Assembly: GCA_029204225.1 (NCBI GenBank)
Contig: CM055114.1
Coordinates: forward strand, 12,071,113-12,135,112
Source: Diphasiastrum complanatum
Lineage: Eukaryota; Streptophyta; Lycopodiopsida; Lycopodiales; Lycopodiaceae
Reading direction: 5' to 3'
DNA: 64,000 nt
Made by a program: the position numbers and the translations under genes. Below, piece by piece: positions 49,101-59,215 of this stretch (position 1 is the stretch's first letter; each line of letters opens with the position of its first letter). The notes beneath the pieces are model-generated. The model was not told where the DNA came from. It searched no databases and saw only the letters and a list, made by a program, of their open reading frames with translations.

Positions 49101-52100
49101 CGTCGATTGGTGACCAGAATCATCGTTGGTGATCGGTTGAAGTTTCGTCAAAAAGCCTGGCAATTTGATTTCCAACTAAGAGAAGCTTTCTCTCTCACTC
49201 TTTTATTTGCATGTCATAGAATTTTTCTTGCATGTCAGGTTTTTAAGTTGAAAATCAAGTGCATGTCAGTGCTTGTTGCTAGGAACTTCTTATATGTTCT
49301 AGCACGACAATTCTGAAATGTGTTTTCAGGCACTATTGTGTCTAGTTTATTGTGCATGCTTAATTTTGTAGACATGAGTCCTACTCCCGTAGATGAGCTT
49401 GAAGATATAGTCATGTCCAGCCTACCTCACGGAAGTTCTCCTATTGAAAAGAGCCAGTCAGTTCCTCTTTTACCGCCTACTCAAGAACCTTCTCAAGATC
49501 CCTCCATGCATGACGACATGCAGGATGTGGACATGAATGAGGGGGAAGAAAATGAAGAAATATCATTAAATCTTTTCGAGTTTAGGCAGTGGGTAGTAGA
49601 AACATATGATCATCTTAAGAAATTAGAAGAGTCTGTTGAGGAACAAGCCAAAACTGAACAAGAAACTAATGAGAGGCTTTCCAGACTAGAAAGACTAGTA
49701 CGTGATAGAGTTCAAAGTCTTAGTGCTTTGAAACAAGTTGTTTTAGCGCAGTATCCAGTGAATCCTGCTATCCACGGTAGTAGTCCTCCTGTCCCACCAT
49801 CGCCCCATAAGGTAGTACCTAAGGATTTGCGCCTTCCCACCTTTGGTGGAGAAGAAAAAGACCGTAACCGAGATTCGGTTGTTGCCTTCTCGTTAAGCAT
49901 GATGATGGATTTCGATTAAAAGGGACTCTCGATGAGGATCGGCCTTTAGAGGCTAGCATCTCCCTAACGGGAAAAGCCTTTAGGTGGTGGATAAGTCTGC
50001 GGGATTCGGAACCAAAGAATTGGGATAGTTTCAAGATGTGTTCAAGAAAAATTTTCTTCCTGAGAATGAAACCGATAGAAACTGGGAAGATTGGGAAACC
50101 TGTTGCATGGGAAACCATCCTCTTACCCAATACATCGCCAGTTATCGGGATGCTACCATGAAATTGTCTGACTTAGATGATTATAATCAGGTAAGGGGAT
50201 TCATTCGGGGTTTCCAAGCCAAATACCAAAAGTATCTTCTGCCCTTAAAGCCTAAAACATTAGAAACTGCCATCACCCTAGCTTAGACTTATGATGACAT
50301 AGTTCGCCCAAAAGGTAAAAGAATTGTAGAAGACACCCGACCTGAGTCCTCCAAGCATGGAGAGAAGCGGAAAATTCCGACATCTACTTCTTCGAATAAA
50401 AAGAGGTATAGATTGTCGAGAAGTGACATAGAAAAAGCCAAGAGGGAGCACTTGTGCTTCATTTGTATGGGAAAAGGTCATAATAAGAGTCAGTGTCCTA
50501 AGTTGCAAAACAAAGGGAATAATGACAAGACTCTCAATAAGAGCCAAGTTGGTCCTTTTAAGAAGCCGGAGAAGCAAGTTCATATTGTTCAAGTTTTGCT
50601 CTTGGGAAAGTCTCCCAAGGTAAAGTCTATCCACGTGTCTCATGTGAATGAGGCACATACCTGTTCAGTCACTGCCAACATTTGGCAACCTGCAGTTGGA
50701 CCCCATACTATTTTCCGATTGTTAGGAAGTATTAATGGCCAGAAAGTTCGGATAATGGTGGACGATGGGGCAACCCACAACTTTCTAAACCATTCTTTGG
50801 TGAAAAAGTTGAAGTTCGAACAAAAACAAAGTGATCATCAGTATTACGTGGTTACACTTGCTGATGGTTAGCGTAAAAATGTTTATGATAATTTCGTTCC
50901 ACAAGTTCCCATACAAATCCAAGACTACCAAGATACTTTAGACTTTCAAGTAATGAGCTTGGCCTTGGCAGATGTTATACTTGGTCGTGAGTGGTTGTTT
51001 ATGTTAGAAACTATTGGTGGTCTTGTTCGTAGTTATGTTGATAACACTTTGGAGTTTATTCATAGAGGTGAGAAAGTTAAATTGGTTGGAAATGCAGGTG
51101 TGCCGGCTTTGCTAGTTGTCTCTTCTGTGCAGTTGAAGTGGTTAGTGCGGAAACGAAAAGTTGAAAAGGTATTTCTTTGTTTCCTTACTTCTGAAAGTTT
51201 TTCAAGTACTATGGCCACTGGCAAACACAAGGGTACATGTGACTCGTTAGTCCCTAAGGGGTCCTGGCGGGGTAACACTCAGCCCCGTAGTTCGGGATAA
51301 TAACCCTTAGGTACTAGGATCTAGAGGGCTTGGTCTATATCCATAGGGAGTGCCACTAAGTGGAGGGCACCCTTAGTTACTAAGGGTGGGTCCCTAAAGT
51401 TAGGTAGGACCTATGTGCCCACATGCACAGTATGCATGTGAGAGGCATCCACATGCACAGTGGTAACTGTGCATGTGAGAGGTGTGCATGATCTCCTGGA
51501 GGTCTAGTGCTGGTCCTATATGGTGGCCTGTGGGTGTAGAGCCAGGTACAGGATAGTGGGTGGAGATCCAAAGTCACTCTTCCATTGTGGTGGTCTTTGT
51601 TCTTTGATCCTAATATGCGTGGACTGTGTGCACAGTGAACACATAAACACTAGTCACAACAAGTTCTTGGGGCCAGGCTTGTCGCATAAGAGTGTGAGAA
51701 AATATGTTGATAGAGTCAGTAATAGGCATTTCACTGGCCGTTGCTTGGACTAGTAGAACATCATATCAATACTTGCTCTTTAAAATAGTTAAACTAATGT
51801 TATGGGGGCCCATGGCGTTATTTTTGTTTAGTTATCAATAGGCTTTATGACTTGGCCCTCAGAACCCCAAATTGAATTGATATATATCCCGATACAATCA
51901 ACAATATATCAGTTTTCAGTGAGTAATGGCTTGGTTTCATCAGTAGTTATGATTGATATCTTGCTTGTTAATGTTCTCAATTGATTGATCGGAGTACTGA
52001 AATACTTTTGACAACTTTCACAGTGAATAATGTTTTGTTTTGCATATGGCCGACCCCATGTCATGTCATCAATAGGGAAACATCCCACGAAAGAAAAAAT

Positions 52101-55100
52101 GAACTTGGTGTTATCATCAATTGTGCTGTAAATTAGATCTGCAGGATAGCAGCTCCTAAGAATGGAAACAGCTCAGGATCGTGCATATCATGGAATCATA
52201 AGGCTCATCAGAACAATAGCATAATGAATGAGGCTCACATGAACACAGGCTCACATGGCAGGAGCTATTTTAAGGGCTATTCATAACTCCCAAGAACAAG
52301 AACCAACTTCTCAAATATGCAATATAGTCAGTAACAAGAAACAAGTTTTTATGTCTGACACAATCAACCTCATCATGTGTAGTGTGGACCAAATGCTACG
52401 ACATCCCTAATCATTTTATTGGTGCCCAAGACTAGGTACAGGTCATATGCACAAATTATGTCCACAGTAGCTTTCATACATTCACACAAAGACAAACATA
52501 GTGACTTATAATTGCTCCTCCGGAGGTGAAGGGCAGACCTACTCATGGTGAAGAGCAACATTAAAAAGCAAATCCAACTAAAGGAACTCACTACCTTTTC
52601 ATGGGAGGCAAAAACAAAAACTACATTTCGTCATTTCAGCTCGCTCTTAACCTAACTAGATTGCATAGTTGGTGGCCAAAATTAGCACAAACTAGGTGGT
52701 CGTAACTTAGATGAAAATCTCAAATGAGAACTACATGCCCAGTGATAGTATAGAAAAATATATCCATGTTTTGTCTAGGATAATACCCGACACAATTTTG
52801 TTCATAATCAATCTCAGACACAGAAATTAGCTCCTACATATTAGGAACCATTCCATATTATGCAGAAGTTTAGTCATACTACCTATTGACTTCAGTTTCC
52901 TGAAACCTATCCTGACCGGAAAGTACTGTATATTCCGTACAGTACGTTCCTGAACGTACTGGGTCGCAACATTTTTTTTTCTTAAAAAAAACAGGTATTA
53001 AAGCTGCTGCACGATCTTCCTTCTTTTTGATAAGAGGCCAAATAAGCAAAAATGAAAACGATAGACTTTGCCTTAGGCAATGCCCAAAAACGTAAAACCA
53101 ATGACACAATCTGGATCGTTCGCAATGTGGTTTTGAGCTTCTGTCAAACTTTGAATTCGTAACGTGGCATCATGTGACTGAAGCAGCTGCCCTGGTAATC
53201 GCTCGTCTTCACTGCTAAAGTATTTTCCAGATTCCTAATCATGAGATATTTCACTGGGTCCTCCTGGATCTATGATTTGAATCCACTGATGCATCACGAA
53301 GCAGCGCTCGAGCCTCAGCAGCATCTTCTTCTGCAAGAAGTGCTTCCTGTATTGCTTCCCTGGCTGCTGCTGCACCCCTGTCAGAAACTAGCCTTAGCGC
53401 ATCAGCTCTAGCCCTGACCGCCTTAGCAAATCTAGCCCTGACCGCTGGAATAGTGGATGAACTTTGAGCTGCTCCATCTTGTGAACGGGTCATAAACAGA
53501 CCCAAATGGGGAGTGGACAAAAAATCGTGAATGCAAGATCGTGAATGCAGCATGCTTGAAGCTCCCTTTCTGCTGAACCTGTAATCTGCTGAAACCTGGG
53601 TCGGAACGGGGGCCTTTGTTAATATTTACAAAATTTTATTTATTTATTTTTTATTTAGACCATCTTAAGTCAGTTTTAGTTGAGTTGGACCCAATTTTGG
53701 TCCAGTAGTAATTCGTGGGTCCAAGTAAAGTCTAATTATGTTAAGGGACCCTATCTTGACTTTTGGGGGTGCCCTATAATTAGTAGTGGGTCTTGGAAGG
53801 TTCTAGAACTTAGAGTTTGGAAGAGTCTAGGCCCTTGGAAGGCCTATTTATATGTACTCTTTGTTCATTTGTAATTCATTCCCTTTCAAGCATTGCTACT
53901 ACTTTCTCTCTCCTTGAGGGCGCCTAACCCTCTCCCTCTTCTTCTGCTTGTATATGGAGATTGAATGTTAGAAGGATCTTGGCACTTTGATTTCCTACAT
54001 GGTATCAGAGCCATGGATCTTCTATGCTTGATTTAGGGCGCCCTACCAAAAGAGATCGTCTTCACTTAGGGATCACAAAAATTCAGCACCTTTGCTGATT
54101 TTTTGGAGTGAAGATCCGTTTTTTGACTCTTTTCCGTTTTGCAGGAGGGCGCCACACATCAAAGAAGATAACAGGATTTTGGGCGCCCAAAAATCAGGTT
54201 GTTGTTTGCTGATTTTTCAGGTTGCAGGAAGGCGCCATTAATTATCTTCTTCGAGGCTTCTTTTAGGTTGCCCACATCCGTGTAGATTTATCCTACTTCC
54301 GTTGGTCCGTTGCTGCCCTATTTTTCAGATTTGCTCCTTTGCAGGAGGGCACCCATCTACAAGCAATTTCTATTCTTCTGATTTAGCTGAAAAATTAGCA
54401 CCCTTGCTAATTTTACAAAGTGAAGATCCGCTTATTTTTGCTTGTTTCCAGGTGTGGAAGAAGGCGCTAATTTTTTTGTGATGATCCGATCACATTCCGA
54501 GGCTGAAAATTGGACAGCATATTACCATTTGTAGGGTGTTGCAACAGCCCTATTCGTGTGTGTATTGTTCACACTTTTTGGCAAGAAAAAAGGGTTCCGA
54601 AAAAAGCTTTGTTGGAGGCTAACCTGATTCTTTGCTTGATGGTTTTTGAGTTTGTAATGCAATTGCAGGCTGAAATTTTCAGCACACAAGGCTTGTAGGA
54701 GGGCGAGTTCCTACATCCATCTAATGTGTGGTTTCGACACATTCCGATGCTGATTTGTCAGATTTGATACTTGCTGGTTTTTGTGTCTTTTAGGGCACAT
54801 TTAGGGTTTGAAAAAGTTTATCTTCTTGGCTGGTTCTTATGGCAAGAGATTTGGGAGCAATTCGTACTTGTTCAGGTGAAGATATGTTGGATGGCACCAA
54901 CTATTCTTCATGGAGTTGCAAGCTGAGATTTTACATCGACGTGCTGATCAAGATTGTATCGGTAACAAGATCTATCTTATATCATTTGAGATTTCGCAAG
55001 ACCTCTAAAAGTGCTTGGGAAACACTTTTAAAGATGTACCGAATAAAGGATACATCATCGTGCTTTCTCCTCTCTACTTCATCCTCTTTGAAGGTAGAAG

Positions 55101-57922
55101 AGCAAAGTCATGCAAAGTTTGATCATTGTCTTTCTACAAGTACAAGTTTGCATCGGAATGTTGGTATGGTAAAGCATTCTTCCGTTGAGCCATTTGTTGC
55201 AAATGATGGATGCATTAGTGAAGAACTTTATGAGCAAGCTTCTCAAGAGAATGTTTTGGAAAAGGCTGAAATCAAGCATTCTTTGAAGCCATTTTGTACT
55301 AATGGAGGGGAAAAAATCATGTCAATTAGTACACTGGTTCAAGGTGGCATGTTGCTGGATTTTTTGGGTGTTCAAAGTGGCAAGCTGTTGGTTTTTTTCT
55401 TGAAGATGGTGGACACCAGATTCAGCCATGGTTTATTGATCATTTTCAGCCTATGTTACATCGTGAACATCCTATTATGCATCGGGAACGGCCTGCGGAA
55501 GGTTTTTGGACAGCAAGGTCCACATTTGGAACACTTTGGACAACAAAGTGTTGGTGATTTTGCGGCTGTTGGACAGCCTGCTACAGCCTCTTGTTGGTTG
55601 TCCCAGTCTTTGCGGGATAGCAAAGCATCTTTTTACCTTGGAGGAAACACACATGCCTCACCAAAATCAATACCTTATGCTGATTTTCATGTTTTGATGC
55701 TTACTTCTTATGATGACGGTGTTGTCTTACCTAGTGTTGGTGAGCAGATCATTGATAGTAAGATTCGGGAGGATGTGATGGTAAAAGAGTGTCATACTCT
55801 TGTTTCTTGTGGTAAGAAGACTTATGGAATCATGTGGGAACCAGTGATGGATTGCAAATCCATATTCTGGCTTGTGGCTGGTTTTTTGGTTACCTACTTT
55901 GGATGGAGCATGCTTGTCTTCACTCTTCAACTTGATGCTACCGCACTTCGTATTCTACATCTCTTCTACATCGGGCATAATTGGGGCTGAGATTTCGGCT
56001 ACTTCGACTACTTCAAGTTGAAGTTTTTTTTTTGGCAGCATTAAGCTTGGACAACAAGCTACATCTTTTCTTTTTCGGCTACATGGAGTTTTGGGCAACA
56101 TGCTGTTGTAAAGCTACCTTTACAAGCTTTACATCCGGCGCCACTGGTGCCAGCAGCGCCCCTGCTGCTCCCGGCGCCACCGGCGCCAAGTTCCTATGGC
56201 TGAAAATCTTTGATCGGTTGTAGCGAAGTCCAGAGAGCTCAGATCGACACGATCTAGGCATGATTAAAGGAAGCCTGGGGATCAATAAATTCTAGAGAGA
56301 GACAATGACTTTTTAGAGAGAGAAAATCCTAGAGAGAGAAAACGTGCTTTACCAGCCTGGGTAGAGTACTTGGTATGAGGGAAGGTGGCGAATCCCACCA
56401 ATACTATAGGGGAGTGCCTGTTGCGACTCAGGGCGAGCTTTAACCAAGTCTCAGCCTCCCTTGCTGGAATGTTGTCCTGGCACTCGCCTTGGCATGCCAA
56501 TGCCCCGGAGACTACGGTTGGTCACACACTTGAAATGTAACCTTCTCAGATTTATCAATAAAGTGGGATTTTCCTCAAACTGACTTTGATTACCTTCTGG
56601 GTTTCAGTGTTCGGTAAAAGCGCCAGTTGTAAGGCCGCTTCAAACTTTTTAATTTGGCACATAGCTGAGGGTCGTATCCCGGGACGCCAGTGGTATGCCG
56701 TCGGGACCATTCGGTCCGTGGCGCCAGCGGTTGACCATTTGGTCCAGGAACTGGTTTTCTCCATATCTGTCGCGGCTTATGGTTCTAAGTGTTCCTTGCA
56801 TGAACGTGTGGGTTAAGCTCTTGGGGAACGGGCTCTAACCTGTCGGCTGAGTTGGATGGCTTGCTTGGGTGGAAGTTACCTGTTTATGGCTGTCCAGTCT
56901 GGCGTGGCGCCAGGTTGGCTTCTAGCGCTCGTGACAAAGCTTTCAGTTGGTTAAGTCTGATGTAAGTCAGACCGCTTGCTTGGAATGGATGTTACTCATT
57001 TGTAACGAAGCTTCGAGTTGGTTAAGTTTGATGTATGTCGGGCGGCTGGCGCGGAGGGAAGTCACCCGCATCGGGACCCCCGATCTGGCATGGCGCCAGG
57101 TTGGATCTCAATGTTGGTTTCGGAACTTCAAGTTGGTTAAGTCTGATCGTTGTTGGCGAGTTGGCTGCTTGTATGTCAAGTGGGTTTGGATGGCAAGAGT
57201 TGAAGGCTGGGAAGCTAAATCGTGGTTCCCGGCTCCCTTTGGGATGCTTGCGCTACACATGCAACACTTTGCATTCTTGTTGCAATTTTTCATACTTCAT
57301 GTCATGTTATGTTTTTTACATTATCATTTAAGGAGGGTGTTAGAAGTAATAAATGATAGTGTTAGTTTCCCATAGATCTTTTCATATACTAAAAAACAAA
57401 ACTCTAACAAGTGAGGCAATCTAAAGCTCAATCTATGGTAAGGTGCTACACTAGAATAATGCCACACCTTGAGGGGTTTAAGAAATTCGTTAGCCACCAG
57501 CATTGAATTTTTGTAGAAGTCTAGTCAAAAGAACTATAGGCTACAGCTAGTTGATTTTGTGAGGAGCTCAAGATACGAGCAAAGCATTGAGTAATAAGTA
57601 TCATTTCATCCGAATGTTACCTTTTCCAATTCTCCAAGTTTACTTAAAACCAAATGAACAAGTATGATCCTATTCTCCAGGTATACTTTGAAAATGTATA
57701 GAAATATAAGTACAATGATATGAATTTCTTCATAGAAAATATTCATGACTCCCACTTGTTTAGAGGAACCCAGTTTCAAAGCACTAACAATAAAGGTACC
57801 TGATTAAATCCATCTGGCCACGTGATTGTGGCAGCATAATTTCCTAACGGCCGAATTATCTGAGGTTCAATATTCTCTGGAATGTCACTATAACGAAGTC
57901 TTTGCTCTCCTGTCCATTCATC
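46157..57922 (-). CDS. HCF101: HCF101 C-terminal exons (DUF971 domain), partial
   Basis: Chloroplast P-loop ATPase of the Mrp/NBP35 type that carries [4Fe-4S] clusters for photosystem I. Only its last two exons are in the window. The penultimate exon 57922-57800 (41 codons) encodes DEWTGEQRLRYSDIPENIEP and RPLGNYAATITWPDGFNQ. The last exon 46360-46157 encodes IAPFDQLQALERLVDVPEPT and then a 45-residue Ser/Thr/Ala-rich tail to TGA. Both junctions are in phase 0 with GT-AG sites (TTCTTCAG before, CAG-GTACC after, GTGATCAG before the last exon). The text is characteristic of the DUF971 end of plant HCF101. The tail is longer than in Arabidopsis, whose protein stops soon after DVP. The intron between is 11.4 kb. 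The transit peptide and ATPase exons must lie upstream, beyond the right edge. Confidence 0.85.
46361..48153. other. HCF101 intron, 3' part, nothing recognised
   Basis: AT-rich. No supported gene or repeat was found on either strand before the LTR at 48154. Confidence 0.5.
48154..48544 (+). repeat. 5' LTR of non-autonomous Ty3 element
   Basis: Near-identical to 51212-51612 over its length (shared start TGGCCA, TGGCAAACACAAGGGTACAT; end CTTTGATCCTA or CTTTAATCCTA). It lacks a 10-base insertion present in the 3' copy. The pair fixes the boundaries to within a few bases. Confidence 0.9.
48549..48560 (+). other. Primer binding site
   Basis: TGGTATCAGAGC four bases after the LTR, matching initiator-Met tRNA. 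Confidence 0.85.
48561..49373 (+). other. Leader of the Ty3 element
   Basis: About 0.8 kb without a recognisable protein; stops in all frames before the gag ATG at 49374. Confidence 0.6.
49374..51212 (+). pseudogene. Ty3/gypsy gag-protease only, frameshifted
   Basis: Starts MSPTPVDELEDIVM, with an acidic coiled-coil region (WVVETYDHLKKLEESVEEQA), then DLRLPTFGGEEKDRN. Frames shift near 49885 and 50034. Gag continues SLTGKAFRWWISLRDSEPKN, FKKNFLPENETDRNWEDW, and YQKYLLPLKPKTLETAITLA with a stop at 50284. The zinc knuckle is LCFICMGKGHNKSQC (canonical CX2CX4HX4C). The protease has VRIMVDDGATHNFLNHSLVK with D-D-G in place of the usual D-S/T-G, and VILGREWLFMLETIGG; a stop lies at 50869. The frame runs straight into the 3' LTR at about 51212. 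RT, RNase H, integrase and a polypurine tract are all missing. Confidence 0.85.
51212..51612 (+). repeat. 3' LTR of non-autonomous Ty3 element
   Basis: Matches the LTR at 48154 with few differences apart from a 10-base duplication of a TGCATGTG-type word near 51468, so the insertion is fairly young. No target duplication could be recognised. Confidence 0.9.
51613..53250. other. HCF101 intron, middle, nothing coding recognised
   Basis: AT-rich. Around 52910-52985 there is a palindromic block (GTACAGTACGTTCC, GAACGTACTG) followed by runs of T and A, resembling the block at 13024-13126. Confidence 0.45.
53251..53553 (-). CDS. Ala/Arg-rich hypothetical ORF within HCF101 intron
   Basis: One hundred codons on the minus strand with much higher G+C than the surroundings. 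After a short N-terminal part, VRARFAKAVRARADALRLVS, AAAAREAIQEALLAEEDAAE and ARALLRDASVDSNHRSRRTQ would form a long amphipathic helix. No family is recognised. It could be a captured exon of another gene or a fortuitous frame in GC-rich sequence. No promoter or splice sites are evident. Confidence 0.3.
   Translation of the reverse strand: MLHSRSCIHDFLSTPHLGLFMTRSQDGAAQSSSTIPAVRARFAKAVRARADALRLVSDRGAAAAREAIQEALLAEEDAAEARALLRDASVDSNHRSRRTQ
53617..53999 (+). repeat. Probable 5' LTR of chimeric copia element
   Basis: Starts TGTTAATATTTAC (left end uncertain), ends TTTCCTACA next to a primer site. It has a TATA-like CTATTTATATG near 53845 and a CT-rich stretch after it. Confidence 0.5.
54000..54011 (+). 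other. Primer binding site
   Basis: TGGTATCAGAGC, initiator-Met type, directly after the LTR. Confidence 0.85.
54012..54838 (+). other. Leader with repeated GCAGGAGGGCGC words
   Basis: The word TGCAGGA(A/G)GGCGC recurs near 54142, 54225 and 54342, each followed by CC/CA and preceded by GATTTTT-type sequence. AGTGAAGATCCG(T/C)TT occurs twice (about 54109 and 54420). An imperfect tandem organisation is likely. No gene seen. Confidence 0.5.
54839..55990 (+). pseudogene. Chimeric ORF beginning as copia gag
   Basis: A 383-codon open frame. Residues 1-90 are copia gag: EDMLDGTNYSSWSCKLRFYI, a shortened middle, then FRKTSKSAWETLLKMYRIKD and SSSLKVEEQ. The rest has no gag text and includes hydrophobic stretches near residues 160-225 and the C-terminus (FWLVAGFLVTYFGWSMLVFT). 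The gag core is missing about 50 residues, and no zinc knuckle, protease or RT follows. It is either a rearranged retroelement product or gag fused to foreign sequence. The length without stops is notable among the broken frames around it. Confidence 0.45.
56100..56225 (+). other. GC-rich Gly-Ala-Thr/Pro repeat
   Basis: GCGCCACTGGTGCCAGCAGC and similar words encode SGATGASSAPAAPGATGAKF in one frame. The composition is unlike flanking DNA. Confidence 0.5.
56842..57180 (+). repeat. Imperfect tandem repeat, GTTGGTTAAGTCTGAT units
   Basis: GTTGGTTAAGT(C/T)TGAT at about 56946, 57016 and 57131. GGCG(T/A)GGCGCCAGGTTGG-type sequence at about 56890 and 57082. Degenerate GTC..C.GCTTGCTTGG..GTTAC words in between. 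Units of roughly 70-110 bases. Confidence 0.6.
57329..57410 (+). other. Polypurine tract and LTR start
   Basis: AAGGAGGG followed at 57338 by TGTTAGAAGT, the form of a copia 3' LTR start. CTCTAACA at 57403-57410 could close a 73-base remnant. It does not match the LTR at 53617, so the pairing is not shown. Confidence 0.45.
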
Positions 57923-58399
57923 CTGAAGAAATCAATCAAACATCAGAACTTCCTCACAGTGCAAGAAAGAAACAACTTTTGTCACAGGTGTAGGATAATT
58001 TTAAACACTAGGTTGATATTCATTAATAATACAGGAGATTAAAATGTGTTCTTCATGGCATGCGCAAGTTCAAACAAGAGGACCATTTAAAATTTTTGAC
58101 TCCTGTTACCCAAGCATCAAAGGCAACTAGAGGTTGTGAGAAATTTTCAACTAGTTTGATCTAATTCATTTGGCAAATACTAGAAATAAACATTATAAAG
58201 TTATTTTAGTCTAAGTTCATTTGAATTACCACTTTTAAAAAGTGTGAGAAATGTAATAGGTCAAGTTTGGGAAGATTCAAATTTAAATATTTTGGTACAT
58301 TGAATCTAGTCTATTTTTGTGTAGGGTTTGGAGTAGATCTAGACGTTTCTTATTGTTGATAAGATTGAAGAAGCACATCCAATTAGGCCATGGACCTGC
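57923..58399. other. HCF101 upstream intron start and possible LTR U3
   Basis: Begins directly upstream of the DUF971 exon. No coding sequence. The left end of the copia LTR ending at 58820 lies somewhere here. Confidence 0.4.
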
Positions 58400-58430
58400 T
58401 ATAAATAGTGTACAAGCGTGGGAAGAGAAC

Positions 58431-58496
<66 letters not shown>

Positions 58497-58820
58497 CATG
58501 CTTATACATGAGTTCTCTTTGGGTTCATATATCCATTTTTGCACTATAGTGTTGATATCTTGCAATTTTGCGTGTAGAATGCAATTGTATGCTGATTATT
58601 GGAATCCAGACGTGTGAAATACAGTACCTTACTGTTATTGTACGAAAAACAACTTCATTTTATCTTACATATGTTGTTTGATCAGGATCTTATTGAGTTT
58701 GCATCTTCTATGTGTAGTAGATGTTAGATTTCTACATTGTCAATGGTGCTAGATGTGTTATAATTTATAACCAAAGATCAAAGGGACATATTGGATCTTA
58801 GTGATATGATATTTCTTCAC
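58400..58820 (+). repeat. Copia LTR part with TATA box and (CT)n
   Basis: TATAAATAG at 58400-58408 is followed 27 bases later by about 29 CT units (58435-58493), and the segment ends CTTCACA next to the primer site. Layout indicates promoter, transcribed R/U5 region and primer site. Confidence 0.6.
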
Positions 58821-58821
58821 A

Positions 58822-58833
58822 TGGTATCAAAGC
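58822..58833 (+). other. Copia primer binding site
   Basis: TGGTATCAAAGC, one change from the standard initiator-Met site and the same variant as at 2572. Confidence 0.75.
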
Positions 58834-59215
58834 TATTGTTGCAGGTTATTGAAGGATCAACCATCTTTAGCAAGGATTTGGAGGAGATACCAATTTTAGA
58901 GCATGCTAGATTGATTTCTACTCAAAAATCAAGCATTTTTCATGTGTAGAATTAATTTTTTGTAAATCAAAATTCAATATAAGGTTATTAACTTGAAGTA
59001 GGCCGATTTTGCACTTCACATACTGGATTTAGACGACTTTAATTGCATTAGAAAGGTCTCATTGAAGACTACAAGATTCTACATCAAGTTTGTAGCATTT
59101 GCATATAGAATTTGGATGATTCAATTTTTTGTACTTTTGTCAAAACCCTAAATTTGTTTGGATCTCTTGTTTTTGAAGCTTTTCAAGCGTGTGTTTCAAG
59201 TTTAGAAAGTAGGTA

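Noticed and set aside
53617-57410. Treating 53617 and 57338 as a matched LTR pair
   Set aside because: The sequences after the two TGTTA starts do not align, so they are not shown to be the two LTRs of one element.
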